Source: Micromonospora sp. WMMD980 (GTDB taxonomy: Bacteria > Actinomycetota > Actinomycetes > Mycobacteriales > Micromonosporaceae). From it: DNA of 64,000 bases. The DNA lies in assembly GCF_029626035.1 (NCBI RefSeq), contig NZ_JARUBE010000003.1, positions 6,715,080-6,779,079 of the forward strand, read 5' to 3'. Below are positions 9,665 through 18,793 of the stretch, in pieces (position 1 is the first letter of the stretch; each line of letters starts with the position of its first letter). The notes under the pieces were generated by a model, which searched no databases, was not told where the DNA came from, and worked only from the letters and a program-made list of their open reading frames with translations. Position numbers and translations under genes: made by a program.

Positions 9665-11302
9665 CACCCACCACACGGTGACGTCGGTGGGGACGGCGGA
9701 GCCGTCCAGGGGGGCGCTGGAGGCCAGCACCTGCGCGCCGGAGGGCAGCGGCACCGGGGCCGCGCCGAAGTTGGTCAGCACGGTCAGGTCGCCGTTGGTG
9801 AACGTGAGCACCTCGTCACCGGAGGTGAGAAAGCGCATCGGCCCCCGGGCCAGCCCGTGCTCGCGCCGCAGCCGCAACGCGGTCCGGTACAGCTCGTACG
9901 TCGAGCCGGGCACCCCGCGCTGGCGGTCCAGCGCGTACTCGGCCCAGGCCGGCGGCTGGGGCAGCCAGCTCGCGTCGGTCGGGCCGAAGCCGTACGACGG
10001 GGCGTCGGCCTCCCACGGGATCGGCACCCGGCAGCCGTCCCGGCCGCGCTGGGTGTGCCCGCTGCGCGCCCAGGTCGGGTCCTGGCGGGCCTCGTCGGGC
10101 AGCGTGGTGTGCTCCGGCAGCCCCAGCTCCTCGCCCTGATAGAGGTAGGCCGAGCCGGGCAGCGCCAGCATCAGCAGGCTGGCCGCCCGGGCCCGGCGCA
10201 GGCCGAGCGCCGCGTCCGGCTGCGGATCGTCGACGCCGATGCCGCTCGTCCGGCCACCGGCGGTGCTCAGCCCGAGGCGGGAGGCGTGCCGGACCACGTC
10301 GTGGTTGGACAGCACCCAGGTGGTGGGCGCGCCGACCGCGTCGGTGGCCTCCAGCGAGCGGGTGATCACCGCGTACTGGGCCGGGGCGGTCCAGGCGGCC
10401 ATCAGGTACTCGAAGTTGAACGCCTGGTGCATCTCGTCCGGCCGGACGTAGCGGGCCAGCCGCTCGGCCGGCTCCACCCACGCCTCGGCGACCAGGACCC
10501 GCTCCCCGGCGTACGAGTCGAGCAGCCGCCGCCACTCCCGGTAGATCTCGTGCACCCCGTCCTGGTCCCACATCGGCGGGCGCGGCTTGTCGGTCTCGCT
10601 GCCGGAGAGGATCTCCTGCGGTTCCTGCCAGTCGGCCAGGTCGGCCTGCTTGATCAGGCCGTGCGCCACGTCCACCCGGAACCCGTCGACGCCCCGGTCC
10701 AGCCAGAAGCGCAGCACGCCGAGGAACTCCTCGCGCACCTCCGGGTTGTCCCAGTTCAGGTCGGGCTGGCCGGGGTCGAACAGGTGCAGGTACCACTGGC
10801 CGTCGGGCAGCCGGGTCCAGGCCGGGCCGCCGAACACGCTCTCCCAGTCGTTCGGCGGCTCGGCGCCGTCCGGGCCCTTGCCGTCGCGGATGACGTAGCG
10901 CTGCCGCTCCGGGCTGCCCGGCGCGGCCGCGACGGCCGCGGTGAACCAGCGGTGCGCGGAGGAGGTGTGGTTGGGCACCAGGTCGACGATCACCCGCAGG
11001 TCGCGGGCCTTCGCCTCGGCGATCAGCTTGTCCGCGTCGGCGAGCGTGCCGAAGAGCGGGTCGACGTCCCGGTAGTCGGCCACGTCGTAGCCGGCGTCGG
11101 CCTGCGGGGACGGATAGAACGGGGACAGCCAGACGGCGTCGACCCCCAGCTCGGCGAGGTGGTCGAGGTGGGCCGTGATGCCCGGCAGGTCACCGACGCC
11201 GTCGCCGTCGGAGTCGGCGAACGAGCGCGGGTAGACCTGGTAGATGACCGCCTCGGTCCACCAGCCGGTGGCCGGGGCCTGCTGCGTCGCGTCGGTGTTC
11301 AG
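9662..11302 (-). CDS. aglA: GH13 alpha-glucosidase (CTG start)
   Basis: A 546-residue cytoplasmic glycoside hydrolase that splits imported alpha-glucosides to glucose. Conserved GH13 regions are all present: DLVPNHTS, DGFRVDVAHG (nucleophile Asp), VLVAEAWVEP (acid Glu) and LSNHDVVRH. The frame opens at a TGA near 11343 and has no ATG, GTG or TTG before GTG 11083, which would cut off the first strand (VIYQVYPRSFADSDGDGVG). A CTG at 11302-11300 with AGGGAGAAGG upstream is therefore the likely start. It is the last gene of the alpha-glucoside module. A GAACGG-GT-CCGTTC palindrome lies at 11330-11343, just upstream. Confidence 0.92.
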   Translation of the reverse strand: MNTDATQQAPATGWWTEAVIYQVYPRSFADSDGDGVGDLPGITAHLDHLAELGVDAVWLSPFYPSPQADAGYDVADYRDVDPLFGTLADADKLIAEAKARDLRVIVDLVPNHTSSAHRWFTAAVAAAPGSPERQRYVIRDGKGPDGAEPPNDWESVFGGPAWTRLPDGQWYLHLFDPGQPDLNWDNPEVREEFLGVLRFWLDRGVDGFRVDVAHGLIKQADLADWQEPQEILSGSETDKPRPPMWDQDGVHEIYREWRRLLDSYAGERVLVAEAWVEPAERLARYVRPDEMHQAFNFEYLMAAWTAPAQYAVITRSLEATDAVGAPTTWVLSNHDVVRHASRLGLSTAGGRTSGIGVDDPQPDAALGLRRARAASLLMLALPGSAYLYQGEELGLPEHTTLPDEARQDPTWARSGHTQRGRDGCRVPIPWEADAPSYGFGPTDASWLPQPPAWAEYALDRQRGVPGSTYELYRTALRLRREHGLARGPMRFLTSGDEVLTFTNGDLTVLTNFGAAPVPLPSGAQVLASSAPLDGSAVPTDVTVWWV

Positions 11303-11341
11303 CGCCTTCTCCCTGTCGTGGTCGCGGACGAACGGGTCCGT

Positions 11342-12412
11342 TCAGTGTGCCCGGGGCGGCGCGGTCGACTCCCGCACGACGAGCCGAGTGGGGAGGATCA
11401 CCGAGGTCGGCGTCCGCCCGTCGGCGTCGGCGCCGCGCGGCGTCGGCACCAGACCGGGGTACGGGTCGGCGGCGCGCGTGCCGAGCGGGTCCAGCAGGAT
11501 GCGGGCGGCGAGCCGCCCCTGGTCGGCGGCGGGCTGGGCGATGGTGCTCAACCCGAGCACGCCGGCCAGGTCGTGGTCGTCGATACCGATCACGCTGACG
11601 TCCTGCGGCACCCGCAGCCCGGCGTCGCGCAGCGCGGTGACCGCACCCATCGCCATCTCGTCGCAGGCGGCGAAGATGGCGGTCGGCGGCTCGCCCCGGG
11701 CGAGCAACTCGGCGGTGGCGTGGGTGCCGCCGTCGATGGTGAACCGGGACTCGACGTCGAGGCTCGGGTCGGGCCGGAGGCCGGCGGCGCGCAGCGCCTC
11801 CTGGTAGCCGCGCCGCCGGTCCAGGTGGGTGGTGAAGGCGAGTTCGTCGTCCGGGTCGCCGGAGATGTGCGCGATCCGGGTGTGCCCGAGGTCGAGCAGG
11901 TGTCGGGTCGCGGTGCGGGCGGCGGCCACGTCGTCGATCCGGACGCAGGGCCAGCCGGGCACGCCGCTGCCGGAGCTGATCGTCACGCCGGGCAGGTCGA
12001 GTTTCGTCAGCGCGTGCACGTCGGCGGCGCGCAGCGGGGTGGCGACCAGGATGATCGCGTCGACCCGCTTGTGCAGGGCGGCGGTGCGCAGCACCCGCTG
12101 ACGGTTCTGTTCCCGGCCGCCGAGGTTGTAGAGCAGCAGGTCGTAGCCGTTCTGCTGGAGGTGGTCCTCGACCGACTCGACGACCGTGCCGAAGAACCAG
12201 CGGGTGATCCGGGGGACGACCACCGCCACGGTGCCGGTCCGTCCGCCGGCCAGCCGGGAGGCGCTGGGCGACACCGCGTACTGGAGCTGCTCGGCGGCGG
12301 CGAGCACCCGGCGGCGGGTGGCGGCGGAGACGGTCGGCAGGCCGCGCAGCGCACGGGACACGGTGGCCGTGGAGACCCCGGCCAGGCGGGCGACGTCGTC
12401 AATCTTGGTCAT
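11342..12412 (-). CDS. LacI-family repressor of the alpha-glucoside module
   Basis: A 356-residue regulator. The N-terminal helix-turn-helix MTKIDDVARLAGVSTATVSRALRG includes the hinge-proximal LacI signature, and a periplasmic-binding-protein-like effector domain follows with HISGDPDD and FAACDEMAMGAV. It sits between the permease genes and the glucosidase, all on the minus strand, so it probably senses a maltose-type sugar and represses the module through the TGTAAGCGCTTGCA operator ahead of the binding-protein gene. Start ATG 12412. The equivalent Streptomyces genes are malR/aglR. Confidence 0.93.
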   Translation of the reverse strand: MTKIDDVARLAGVSTATVSRALRGLPTVSAATRRRVLAAAEQLQYAVSPSASRLAGGRTGTVAVVVPRITRWFFGTVVESVEDHLQQNGYDLLLYNLGGREQNRQRVLRTAALHKRVDAIILVATPLRAADVHALTKLDLPGVTISSGSGVPGWPCVRIDDVAAARTATRHLLDLGHTRIAHISGDPDDELAFTTHLDRRRGYQEALRAAGLRPDPSLDVESRFTIDGGTHATAELLARGEPPTAIFAACDEMAMGAVTALRDAGLRVPQDVSVIGIDDHDLAGVLGLSTIAQPAADQGRLAARILLDPLGTRAADPYPGLVPTPRGADADGRTPTSVILPTRLVVRESTAPPRAH

Positions 12413-12475
12413 CGTGGCTCCCCGCTGCGATCCGTGCCCCGCCGCCGCCGGGCCCGGCGGCGGCGGGACGGTGGA

Positions 12476-13435
12476 TCAACCCTTGACGCTGCCGGCGAGC
12501 AGGCCCCGCACGAAGTAGCGCTGGAGGGACAGGAACACCAGCAGCGGTACGACGATCGACACGAACGCGCCGGCGGTGAGCCGTTGCCACTCGTTGCCCC
12601 GGGTGCCGGCCAGCTCGGCGAGCCGGACCGTCAGCGGGGCGGTCTCGTCGCCACCCCCGGCGAAGATCAGCGCGACCAGCAGGTCGTTCCAGACCCAGAG
12701 GAACTGGAAGATGCCGATCGCCGCCAGTGCGGGCGTGATCAGCGGCAGCACGATGGTGCGGAAGATCTTCGGGTGGGTGGCGCCGTCGACCCGGGCCGCC
12801 TCCATCAGGTCGCCGGGGAGCTGCGAGATGAAGTTGTGCAGCAGGTAGACGGCGAACGGAAGGGCGAAGCAGGTGTGCGCGAACCACACCTGGGCGAACT
12901 TCTGCTCGTCGACCAGGTCCCACGCGGGGAGGATCTGGACGCCGCCGAGGGTGACGCCGGTGGAGAAGAACCGCAGCAGCGGCACGAGGGCCATCTGCAG
13001 CGGCACGATCTGCAGCGCGAAGATCCCGATGTAGAGCCAGTCGCGCCCCCGGAAGTTGATCCAGGCCAGCGCGTACGCGGCCAGCGAGGCGAACGCGATC
13101 GGGAACAGCACCGACGGGATGGTGATCGCCAGCGAGTTGATGAAGTAGCTGGCGAGCTGCCCCGACGAGCCGGTGCTGAACAGCACGTCCTGGTAGTTCT
13201 GCAGGGTGAACTGCGGGTCGCTGAAGAACGTCCACCAGCCGGTGGTCTTGATCTGGTTCTCGGGCCGGAACGAGGAGACGAACAGGCCGAAGGTCGGGAT
13301 CGTCCAGAGCAGCGCGAGCACGATCGAGACGAGCGTGGCGGTGCGGCTGTTGAGCCGCTTGCGGACTCGGGCGGCCCGGGTGAGCGGCGCCGGGGGTTGG
13401 ACGCCGGCTCCGACGGTGGGCGTGGCGGTGGTCAT
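12476..13435 (-). CDS. Sugar ABC transporter permease, MalG/AglG type
   Basis: A 319-residue inner-membrane protein with six predicted transmembrane segments and the EAA loop EAARVDGATHPKIFRTIVLP, which docks the ATPase. It forms the carbohydrate-uptake (CUT1) channel with the upstream MalF-like permease, whose stop is only 1 bp from this start. No ATPase gene lies nearby, so it probably shares an MsiK-like ATPase encoded elsewhere, as is usual for CUT1 systems in actinobacteria. Confidence 0.93.
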   Translation of the reverse strand: MTTATPTVGAGVQPPAPLTRAARVRKRLNSRTATLVSIVLALLWTIPTFGLFVSSFRPENQIKTTGWWTFFSDPQFTLQNYQDVLFSTGSSGQLASYFINSLAITIPSVLFPIAFASLAAYALAWINFRGRDWLYIGIFALQIVPLQMALVPLLRFFSTGVTLGGVQILPAWDLVDEQKFAQVWFAHTCFALPFAVYLLHNFISQLPGDLMEAARVDGATHPKIFRTIVLPLITPALAAIGIFQFLWVWNDLLVALIFAGGGDETAPLTVRLAELAGTRGNEWQRLTAGAFVSIVVPLLVFLSLQRYFVRGLLAGSVKG

Positions 13436-13436
13436 C

Positions 13437-14486
13437 TCAGCCCTCCCGCTGCTTGCGCAGGTTGCGGATCTGGTAGATCACGAGCGGGAGGACCAGGACG
13501 AAGAGGAAGACCGCGAGCGCCGAGCCCTGTCCGTTCTCGCCGTACCGGAACGCCTGGTTGTACATCTCGGTCGCGATCACGTTGGTGTCGTAGTTGCCGT
13601 TGGTGGCGGTTCGGACGATGTCGAAGACCTTCAGCGTGGCGATGGAGATCGTCACCACCACCACGATCAGCGCCGGCCGGATGCTCGGCATGGTGATCCG
13701 CCAGAACATCTGCCACGGCGTGGTGCCGTCCAGCCGGGCCGCCTCGATGATGTCCGCCGGGATGGCCTTGATGGCCGCGGAGAGCACCACCATGGCGAAG
13801 CCGGCCTGGATCCACACCATGATCACGATGAGCAGGAACGTGTTCAGCGGCGAGTCCAGCAGCCACTGCTTCGGCTCGCCGCCCAGGGTGACCATGATCT
13901 GGTTGAGCAGGCCGATCTGGTCCTGCCCGTCGCCGCGGAACGCGTAGATGAACTTCCAGATGATGGCGGCGCCCACGAACGAGATCGCCATCGGCAGGAA
14001 GATCAGCGACTTGGCCGCCGACTCGAACTTGGCCCGGTCCACCAGGACCGCGTAGATCAGGCCGAACGCGCTGGCCACCAACGGCACCAGCAGCACCCAG
14101 ACCAGGGTGTTGATCAGGACTCGGAAGATCGAGTCCTCGGAGAACATCCAGCCGTAGTTGTCCAGGCCCACCCAGTTGGTGCTGCTCGAGTCCATGAAGG
14201 AGAGCAGCGTGGTGCGGACGGCCGGGATCACCAGCCCGATGGTCAGCAGCAGCAGCGTCGGCAGCAGGAAGAAGAACGCGAACCCGCCCTCGCGCTGCTT
14301 GCGCCGGCGGGGCAGTGGGGCGCCGCTCGCCGAGGCCGCGACCAGTTGCGCCTCCCGGCGCCGGGTGAACCAGGCCGGCACCACGTCGAGGAGCAGGAGC
14401 AACCCGCCCACCACCGCGACGAAAGCGATCAGCCCGTACATCAACATGAGGAACTTCGGCTGTTCCGCCGCGAAGTCGAACTCCAT
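13437..14486 (-). CDS. Sugar ABC transporter permease, MalF/AglF type
   Basis: A 349-residue membrane protein. One N-terminal segment (residues about 10-35) is followed by a basic linker RRRKQREGG and six segments with the EAA loop IIEAARLDGTTPWQMFWRIT. The start is ATG 14486, with GGAGGG just upstream; an in-frame extension to 14549 has no ribosome site. It lies between the substrate-binding protein and the second permease, and the three genes form the uptake system for an alpha-glucoside. The 12-residue repeat-like basic stretch before segment 2 is typical of the larger member of CUT1 permease pairs. Confidence 0.93.
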   Translation of the reverse strand: MEFDFAAEQPKFLMLMYGLIAFVAVVGGLLLLLDVVPAWFTRRREAQLVAASASGAPLPRRRKQREGGFAFFFLLPTLLLLTIGLVIPAVRTTLLSFMDSSSTNWVGLDNYGWMFSEDSIFRVLINTLVWVLLVPLVASAFGLIYAVLVDRAKFESAAKSLIFLPMAISFVGAAIIWKFIYAFRGDGQDQIGLLNQIMVTLGGEPKQWLLDSPLNTFLLIVIMVWIQAGFAMVVLSAAIKAIPADIIEAARLDGTTPWQMFWRITMPSIRPALIVVVVTISIATLKVFDIVRTATNGNYDTNVIATEMYNQAFRYGENGQGSALAVFLFVLVLPLVIYQIRNLRKQREG

Positions 14487-14558
14487 CAACCCTCCCTCAA
14501 GGGTTCGGATGCGGACGGGTGGCCCGGCCCGCGACGCGGACCGGGCCACCCGCTCGGA

Positions 14559-15899
14559 TCACTTCCAGCTGCCCTCGATGTCGTTCAGGACGGTGGTGGT
14601 GTCCTTGCCGTTGATCCAGGCGACCATGCCCTTCCAGAACGTGCCCGCGCCGACCGCGGCCGGCATCAGGTCCGAGCCGTCGAAGCGGAAAACGGTCTTC
14701 TCGTCCTGGAGAATGCCCACGGAGAGCTTGTCCACCGGGTTCGGGACGTTGTTGAGGTCCAGCTTCTTGTTCGCGGACACCCAGTCACCGATCTTGGCCC
14801 GGCTGTTGGCGAACTCGCCGGAGGCCAGGTAGGTCTGCACCGCCTGGACCTCGGGACGGTCGGCGAAGGCCGCGACGAACTCGCCGCCGCCCAGCACCGG
14901 CTTGCCCTTGGCCGGGTCGATGGCCGGGAAGTAGAACGCGAAGACGTCGCCGTCCTCGGCCACCTTGGTGCCCTTCGGCCACTGGTTGGCGTAGAAGGAC
15001 GCCTGGCGGTGCAGGGCGCACTTGCCGCTGGTGATCGGCGTGCCGGCCTCCTGGAAGGAGGTGGTGGCGATGCTCTTCACGCCGCCGAAGCCGCCGTTGA
15101 CGTACTTCTCGTTCTTCAGGATCGTGCCGGCCTGGTTGACGGCCGTGGCGACCTGCGGGTCGTTGAACGGGATCTCGTGGGTGGTCCACTTGTCGTAGAC
15201 CTCCGGCCCGCCGGTACGCAGCAGGACGTCCTCGATCCAGTCGGTGGCCGGCCAGCCGGTGGCGTCACCGGACTCGATGCCGGCGCACCACGGCTTGGTG
15301 CCGCTGGCCGCGATCTTGTCGCTGAGGTCGATCAGCTCCTGCCAGGTGGTCGGGACCGACCAGCCCTTCTCCTTGAAGGTCTTCGGCGAGTACCACACGA
15401 AGGACTTCACGTTGGAGCCCAGCGGCGCGCCGTAGAACTGGCCGTTGACGGTGCTGTACTTCAGCCAGTCGGGCGAGTAGTTCTGCTCGGCCATGGCCTT
15501 GGTGTCGGCGCCGGCCGGCTTGAGCTTGCCCGAGTCGACGAACCGCTTGAGCAGGCCCGGCTGCGGGATGAAGGCGATGTCGGGGGCGTTGCCGCCGTCC
15601 ACCCGGACGGGGAGCTGGGCCTCGAACTCGCCGGAGCCCTCGTGGTCGATCTCGATGCCGGTGCAGTCCTCGAACTCCTTCCAGGACTGCTGGAGGCGCT
15701 CGTCCTCGATGTCCCGGATCGACGAGTAGATCGAGACCTTCTTACCGTCGTGACCCTGGTACTTCTCGTATGCCGCGCACTCGGCCGAGCCCGCCTTGTC
15801 GCTCTTCTTGTCGTTGCCGGTGCCGCAGGCGGCGACGCCGAGCGCCAGCCCCAGCACGCCGGTGACCGCGAGAGCCTGGCGTGATCTGGCAAACGCCAT
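14559..15899 (-). CDS. Alpha-glucoside ABC transporter substrate-binding lipoprotein
   Basis: A 446-residue solute-binding protein. The signal peptide ends in the lipobox LGVAAC, with the lipidated Cys near residue 26, followed by an acidic/basic linker and a type 1 extracellular binding domain. The start is ATG 15899 with AAGGAG upstream; the longer frame to 15968 would bury the signal peptide and overlap the operator. It is the first gene of the module, and a LacI operator at 15968-15981 controls it. The family resembles AglE/MalE; the precise sugar is inferred from the alpha-glucosidase in the same cluster. Confidence 0.93.
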   Translation of the reverse strand: MAFARSRQALAVTGVLGLALGVAACGTGNDKKSDKAGSAECAAYEKYQGHDGKKVSIYSSIRDIEDERLQQSWKEFEDCTGIEIDHEGSGEFEAQLPVRVDGGNAPDIAFIPQPGLLKRFVDSGKLKPAGADTKAMAEQNYSPDWLKYSTVNGQFYGAPLGSNVKSFVWYSPKTFKEKGWSVPTTWQELIDLSDKIAASGTKPWCAGIESGDATGWPATDWIEDVLLRTGGPEVYDKWTTHEIPFNDPQVATAVNQAGTILKNEKYVNGGFGGVKSIATTSFQEAGTPITSGKCALHRQASFYANQWPKGTKVAEDGDVFAFYFPAIDPAKGKPVLGGGEFVAAFADRPEVQAVQTYLASGEFANSRAKIGDWVSANKKLDLNNVPNPVDKLSVGILQDEKTVFRFDGSDLMPAAVGAGTFWKGMVAWINGKDTTTVLNDIEGSWK

Positions 15900-15967
15900 G
15901 CCGATCTCCTTCCTTGCCGGCGCGTGGGGGGAATCGAACCCGCGCCGGTCCGATGGTCGTCCCCACA

Positions 15968-15981
15968 TGTAAGCGCTTGCA
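15968..15981 (-). promoter_or_regulatory. LacI-family operator ahead of the sugar-uptake genes
   Basis: The palindrome TGTAAGCGCTTGCA with central AAGCGCTT matches the usual operator of MalR/AglR-type LacI repressors. It lies 69 bp upstream of the binding-protein ATG. The LacI gene at 11342-12412 is the expected binder. Confidence 0.8.
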
Positions 15982-16137
15982 TCCCGCGCGGTCCACCCCT
16001 AGGGCGGACACGGGCCGGTAACAATCCAGAAACCCGGTCACCCCTGGTGGGTGCGCTCCCACGGATCTTCCCTCGAGCGGAACTTTCTGCCACGCTGTCC
16101 GTATCGCATTGAAGACTTTCAACATTGGAGGCAGTGG

Positions 16138-16914
16138 ATGCGCAAGCGGTGGCTCAGTCTCGCGGCGGGGGTGGCGGTCCTCGCCGCGACCGTGGTCCCG
16201 GCGGCGCCGGCGATGGCCGCGCCCACGTTCAAGGTCCCGTTCCCGTGCAACCAGTCCTGGTCCGGGCAGACTCGGTCGGACCACAGCCCGGCCAACGCGA
16301 TCGACTTCAACCGCACCGACGACCTGGGTGACCCGGTGGTGGCCAGCGCGCCCGGCACCGTCGACGTGGTGACCAACCTCGGCAACACCAGCTACGGCAA
16401 GTACGTGCGGATCAACCACGGTGGCGGCTGGACCACCTACTACGCGCACCTGAACGCCTTCAACGTCTCGGTGGGGCAGACCGTCGGATACGGCCGAGTG
16501 ATCGGATACGTCGGCACCACCGGCGGCTCCACCGGACCACACCTGCACTATGAGCAGCGGTCGGGCGGCAGTGCCGTCAAGATCAAGTTCAATGGCGCCC
16601 AGGCGCTGTACTGGGGCACGAAGACCTACAAGAGCGACAACGGCTGCTCCGGGTCGAACACCGGCGCCGGCACGGTGAACACCGCGGGCGCGCCGCTTAC
16701 CGTGCGCTCGGGCCCGGGCACCGGCTACAGCGCGGTCGGCACGGTGGCCGACGGGGCCGGCGTGACGATCCACTGCCAGACCAGCGGCACCACGGTCACC
16801 GGCACCTACGGCACCAGCTCGATCTGGGACCGGATCGGCTCCGGCCGGTTCGTCTCCGACGCGTACGTCTACACCGGCTACGACGGTTACATCCCGAGCG
16901 TGCCCCGCTGCTGA
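16138..16914 (+). CDS. Secreted M23 peptidase with C-terminal SH3-like domain
   Basis: A 258-residue exported protein. The signal peptide (residues 1-29) ends in PAMA-AP. The LytM/M23 zinc endopeptidase domain follows, with ligands in HSPANAIDFNRTDD and GPHLHYEQ. An SH3b-like domain (residues about 180-255) has the pattern APLTVRSGPGTGYSAVGTV. It probably cuts peptidoglycan cross-bridges. The start is ATG 16138 with GGAGG at 16126-16130. A TTGAA-GACT-TTCAA palindrome lies at 16109-16122 between the promoter region and the ribosome site. It is divergent from the sugar-binding gene. Confidence 0.88.
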   Translation: MRKRWLSLAAGVAVLAATVVPAAPAMAAPTFKVPFPCNQSWSGQTRSDHSPANAIDFNRTDDLGDPVVASAPGTVDVVTNLGNTSYGKYVRINHGGGWTTYYAHLNAFNVSVGQTVGYGRVIGYVGTTGGSTGPHLHYEQRSGGSAVKIKFNGAQALYWGTKTYKSDNGCSGSNTGAGTVNTAGAPLTVRSGPGTGYSAVGTVADGAGVTIHCQTSGTTVTGTYGTSSIWDRIGSGRFVSDAYVYTGYDGYIPSVPRC

Positions 16915-16957
16915 CGCCGGCCGGCGCGGGGGCGGCGGCCCCCGCGCCGGAAGCGGG

Positions 16958-17455
16958 TCAGGCGTTCATCCGCCAGATGGCGAAGTTCAGCGCGGCGGCG
17001 AACGTGACCCACGCCCAGTACGGCAGCATCAGCAGCGTCGCCGGCCGGGACACCCGCCGGAACAGCAGGACGGTCACGCCGATCGCCAGCCACATCAGCA
17101 CGATCTCGGCGAACGCCAGCCCGTAGCGGCCGGCGCCGAAGAACAGGGGGGTCCAGATCGCGTTGAGCACCAGCTGTGCGCACCAGGCCCAGAGCGCGGG
17201 GCCGAAGCCGACCCGCCGCCAGACCAGCCAGCCGGCGATCGCGATCAACGCGTAGAGCACGGTCCAGACCGGGCCGAACAGCCACGACGGCGGCGCCCAG
17301 GAGGGCTGCTCCAGGCTCTGATACTCGGCGGAGGTGCCCCGGACGCCCAGCCCGCCGAGGGCGGCGGCGGCGAACGTGGCGGCGCCGAAGCCGACGAGCG
17401 CCCACCATTTCCGGGCCCCGGCGGTGCGCCGGGCGGCACGCTGCGACATCTCCAT
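16958..17455 (-). CDS. tspO: TspO/MBR-family membrane protein
   Basis: A 165-residue protein with five hydrophobic segments. Family signatures are WAPPSWLFGPVWTVLYALI and the conserved W/N pattern LVLNAIWTPLFFGAGRYGLA. TspO proteins bind tetrapyrroles and are linked to porphyrin, oxygen or stress responses. ATG 17455 was taken as the start; a GTG at 17488 and an ATG at 17449 are possible alternatives. No partner gene is obvious nearby. Confidence 0.88.
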   Translation of the reverse strand: MEMSQRAARRTAGARKWWALVGFGAATFAAAALGGLGVRGTSAEYQSLEQPSWAPPSWLFGPVWTVLYALIAIAGWLVWRRVGFGPALWAWCAQLVLNAIWTPLFFGAGRYGLAFAEIVLMWLAIGVTVLLFRRVSRPATLLMLPYWAWVTFAAALNFAIWRMNA

Positions 17456-17597
17456 GGTCGAGATATTGCCGTTTCGCCCCGGGGGCAAACCCCCGAACGC
17501 GAAAGCGCCGGGATCGTCAGGTCCGGGCGCTCCGGTCTGGGAGGACAGAGCACCGGACCCGACGACCCCGGCGGGTCAGGGTGTGGTGGTCGAACGG

Positions 17598-17744
17598 TTA
17601 CGTGTTGAAGATGCTGACGCCACCCGGGCCGACCAGCAGGCCGACGACGATGAGGACGATGCCCCAGAGGATCTGCCGGCGGAAGAGGGCAAGAATTCCG
17701 GCGACCACGAGTACGACTGCGAGAATCCAGAGAATCAGCTCCAT
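17598..17744 (-). CDS. GPGG-motif small membrane protein
   Basis: A 48-residue protein with two hydrophobic helices separated by a short basic turn (LFRRQIL) and ending LVGPGGVSIFNT. This GPGG ending is a conserved actinobacterial small-protein family of unknown function. The start is ATG 17744 and the stop is TAA at 17600-17598. It stands alone between tspO and a metallophosphoesterase gene. No function can be assigned. Confidence 0.8.
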   Translation of the reverse strand: MELILWILAVVLVVAGILALFRRQILWGIVLIVVGLLVGPGGVSIFNT

Positions 17745-17787
17745 GGCGGCTGGATACCCGGGCGTCCGATCCCGGAAACCCCGTCCC

Positions 17788-18513
17788 TCAGTCGATCTGA
17801 TCTCCCAGGTGGAACACGCTGTACGCCTGCTTGATCACGGGGTGCGCGACGTTGCGGACCCGGACCCCGCCCGGGGTGGTGCCCCGCTCGGTGCCGTGGT
17901 GCGCGTGCCCGTGCAGCGCGAGCGCGGTGGGGGCCGAGTCGATCGCCTGCCCGAGCTGGTAGCAGCCGAGGAACGGATAGATCTCCAGCGGCTCACCGGC
18001 GAGCGTGTCCGGCACCGGGGCGTAGTGGGTGAGCGCGACGAGCGCGTCGCACTCCAGCGAGAGAAGCGCGGACGCCAGCGCGTCGGCACTCTCCCGGGTG
18101 GTCCGCACGAACGACTTCATCTCCGGCTCGCCGAAGTCGCTGGCGCACCGCCCGGCGAAGCCGCCGCCGAAGCCCTTCACCCCGGCCACCCCGAGGCGCC
18201 CGCCGGCGCACTCCAGCACGGTCCCGGTGCCCTCCAGCACGGTGATCCCGGCATCGGAGAGCACCTTGACCACCTGCGGCACCTGGTCGCACTGGTGGTC
18301 GTGGTTGCCCAGCACGGTGATCACCGGCACTCCGAGGTCGCCGAACTCGCGCGCCACGCAGCGCGCCTCGGCCTCGGTGCCGTGCCGGGTCAGGTCCCCG
18401 GCGAGCAGCAGCACGTCCGCGCAGTCCGGCAACTCCTCCAGCGCCGGGCGGAACCGGCCCACCACGTCCTCGTCCACGTGCACGTCGCCGACGGCGGCGA
18501 TCCGGATCACCAT
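17788..18513 (-). CDS. Metallophosphoesterase
   Basis: A 241-residue calcineurin-like phosphoesterase. The two-metal motifs are complete: GDVH (residues 9-12), GDLT (about 39-42), GNHDH (about 69-73) and GHAHHG near residue 208. The substrate is not evident; relatives act on cyclic nucleotides or phosphodiesters. It starts at ATG 18513, 10 bp after the BON-domain gene, and the order nucleotidyltransferase, BON protein, phosphoesterase suggests one transcript. Confidence 0.9.
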   Translation of the reverse strand: MVIRIAAVGDVHVDEDVVGRFRPALEELPDCADVLLLAGDLTRHGTEAEARCVAREFGDLGVPVITVLGNHDHQCDQVPQVVKVLSDAGITVLEGTGTVLECAGGRLGVAGVKGFGGGFAGRCASDFGEPEMKSFVRTTRESADALASALLSLECDALVALTHYAPVPDTLAGEPLEIYPFLGCYQLGQAIDSAPTALALHGHAHHGTERGTTPGGVRVRNVAHPVIKQAYSVFHLGDQID

Positions 18514-18523
18514 CGAACCTCCC

Positions 18524-18793
18524 TCACGGCAGCTCCTCGACCTGGCTGGGCGCCTGCGTGCGGATCACGCCGATGTCGCTGGTCACCGGCGTGTCGGGGA
18601 AGCGCTCGGCCACCCGCCGCAGGATCTCCTCCCGCCGGTGCGGGCTCTCCACCTCGCCGGAGAGCACCAGCCCGCGCTCGTGGCGCGCCACGGTGATCCC
18701 CTGTTCGGCCACGGACGGGTCCTCGGTCAGCATGTTCTGGATCTCGGCCTCGACGTATTCGTCCGGAGGCACGTCGCCGGGCTGTCCGGTCAC
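18524..18793 (-). CDS. BON-domain protein
   Basis: An 89-residue cytoplasmic protein. The segment VEAEIQNMLTEDPSVAEQGI, then LVLSGEVESPHRREEILRRV, is a single BON domain, a small fold seen in osmotic-stress and phospholipid-binding proteins. The start is GTG 18793, whose GTGA overlaps the stop of the upstream nucleotidyltransferase by 4 bp, with AGGGAG ahead of it. Its role is unknown. The overlap argues for joint expression with both neighbours. Confidence 0.8.
   Translation of the reverse strand: MTGQPGDVPPDEYVEAEIQNMLTEDPSVAEQGITVARHERGLVLSGEVESPHRREEILRRVAERFPDTPVTSDIGVIRTQAPSQVEELP

Noticed and set aside
9857..13696. A 1279-residue plus-strand open frame
   Set aside because: It runs antisense to the alpha-glucosidase, LacI and permease genes, which all have clear motifs; its own sequence has biased Arg/Gly/Val composition and no domain.
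12400..15900. Long plus-strand frames opposite the ABC permease and binding-protein genes
   Set aside because: They are shadows of genes with strong membrane, EAA-loop and lipobox evidence.
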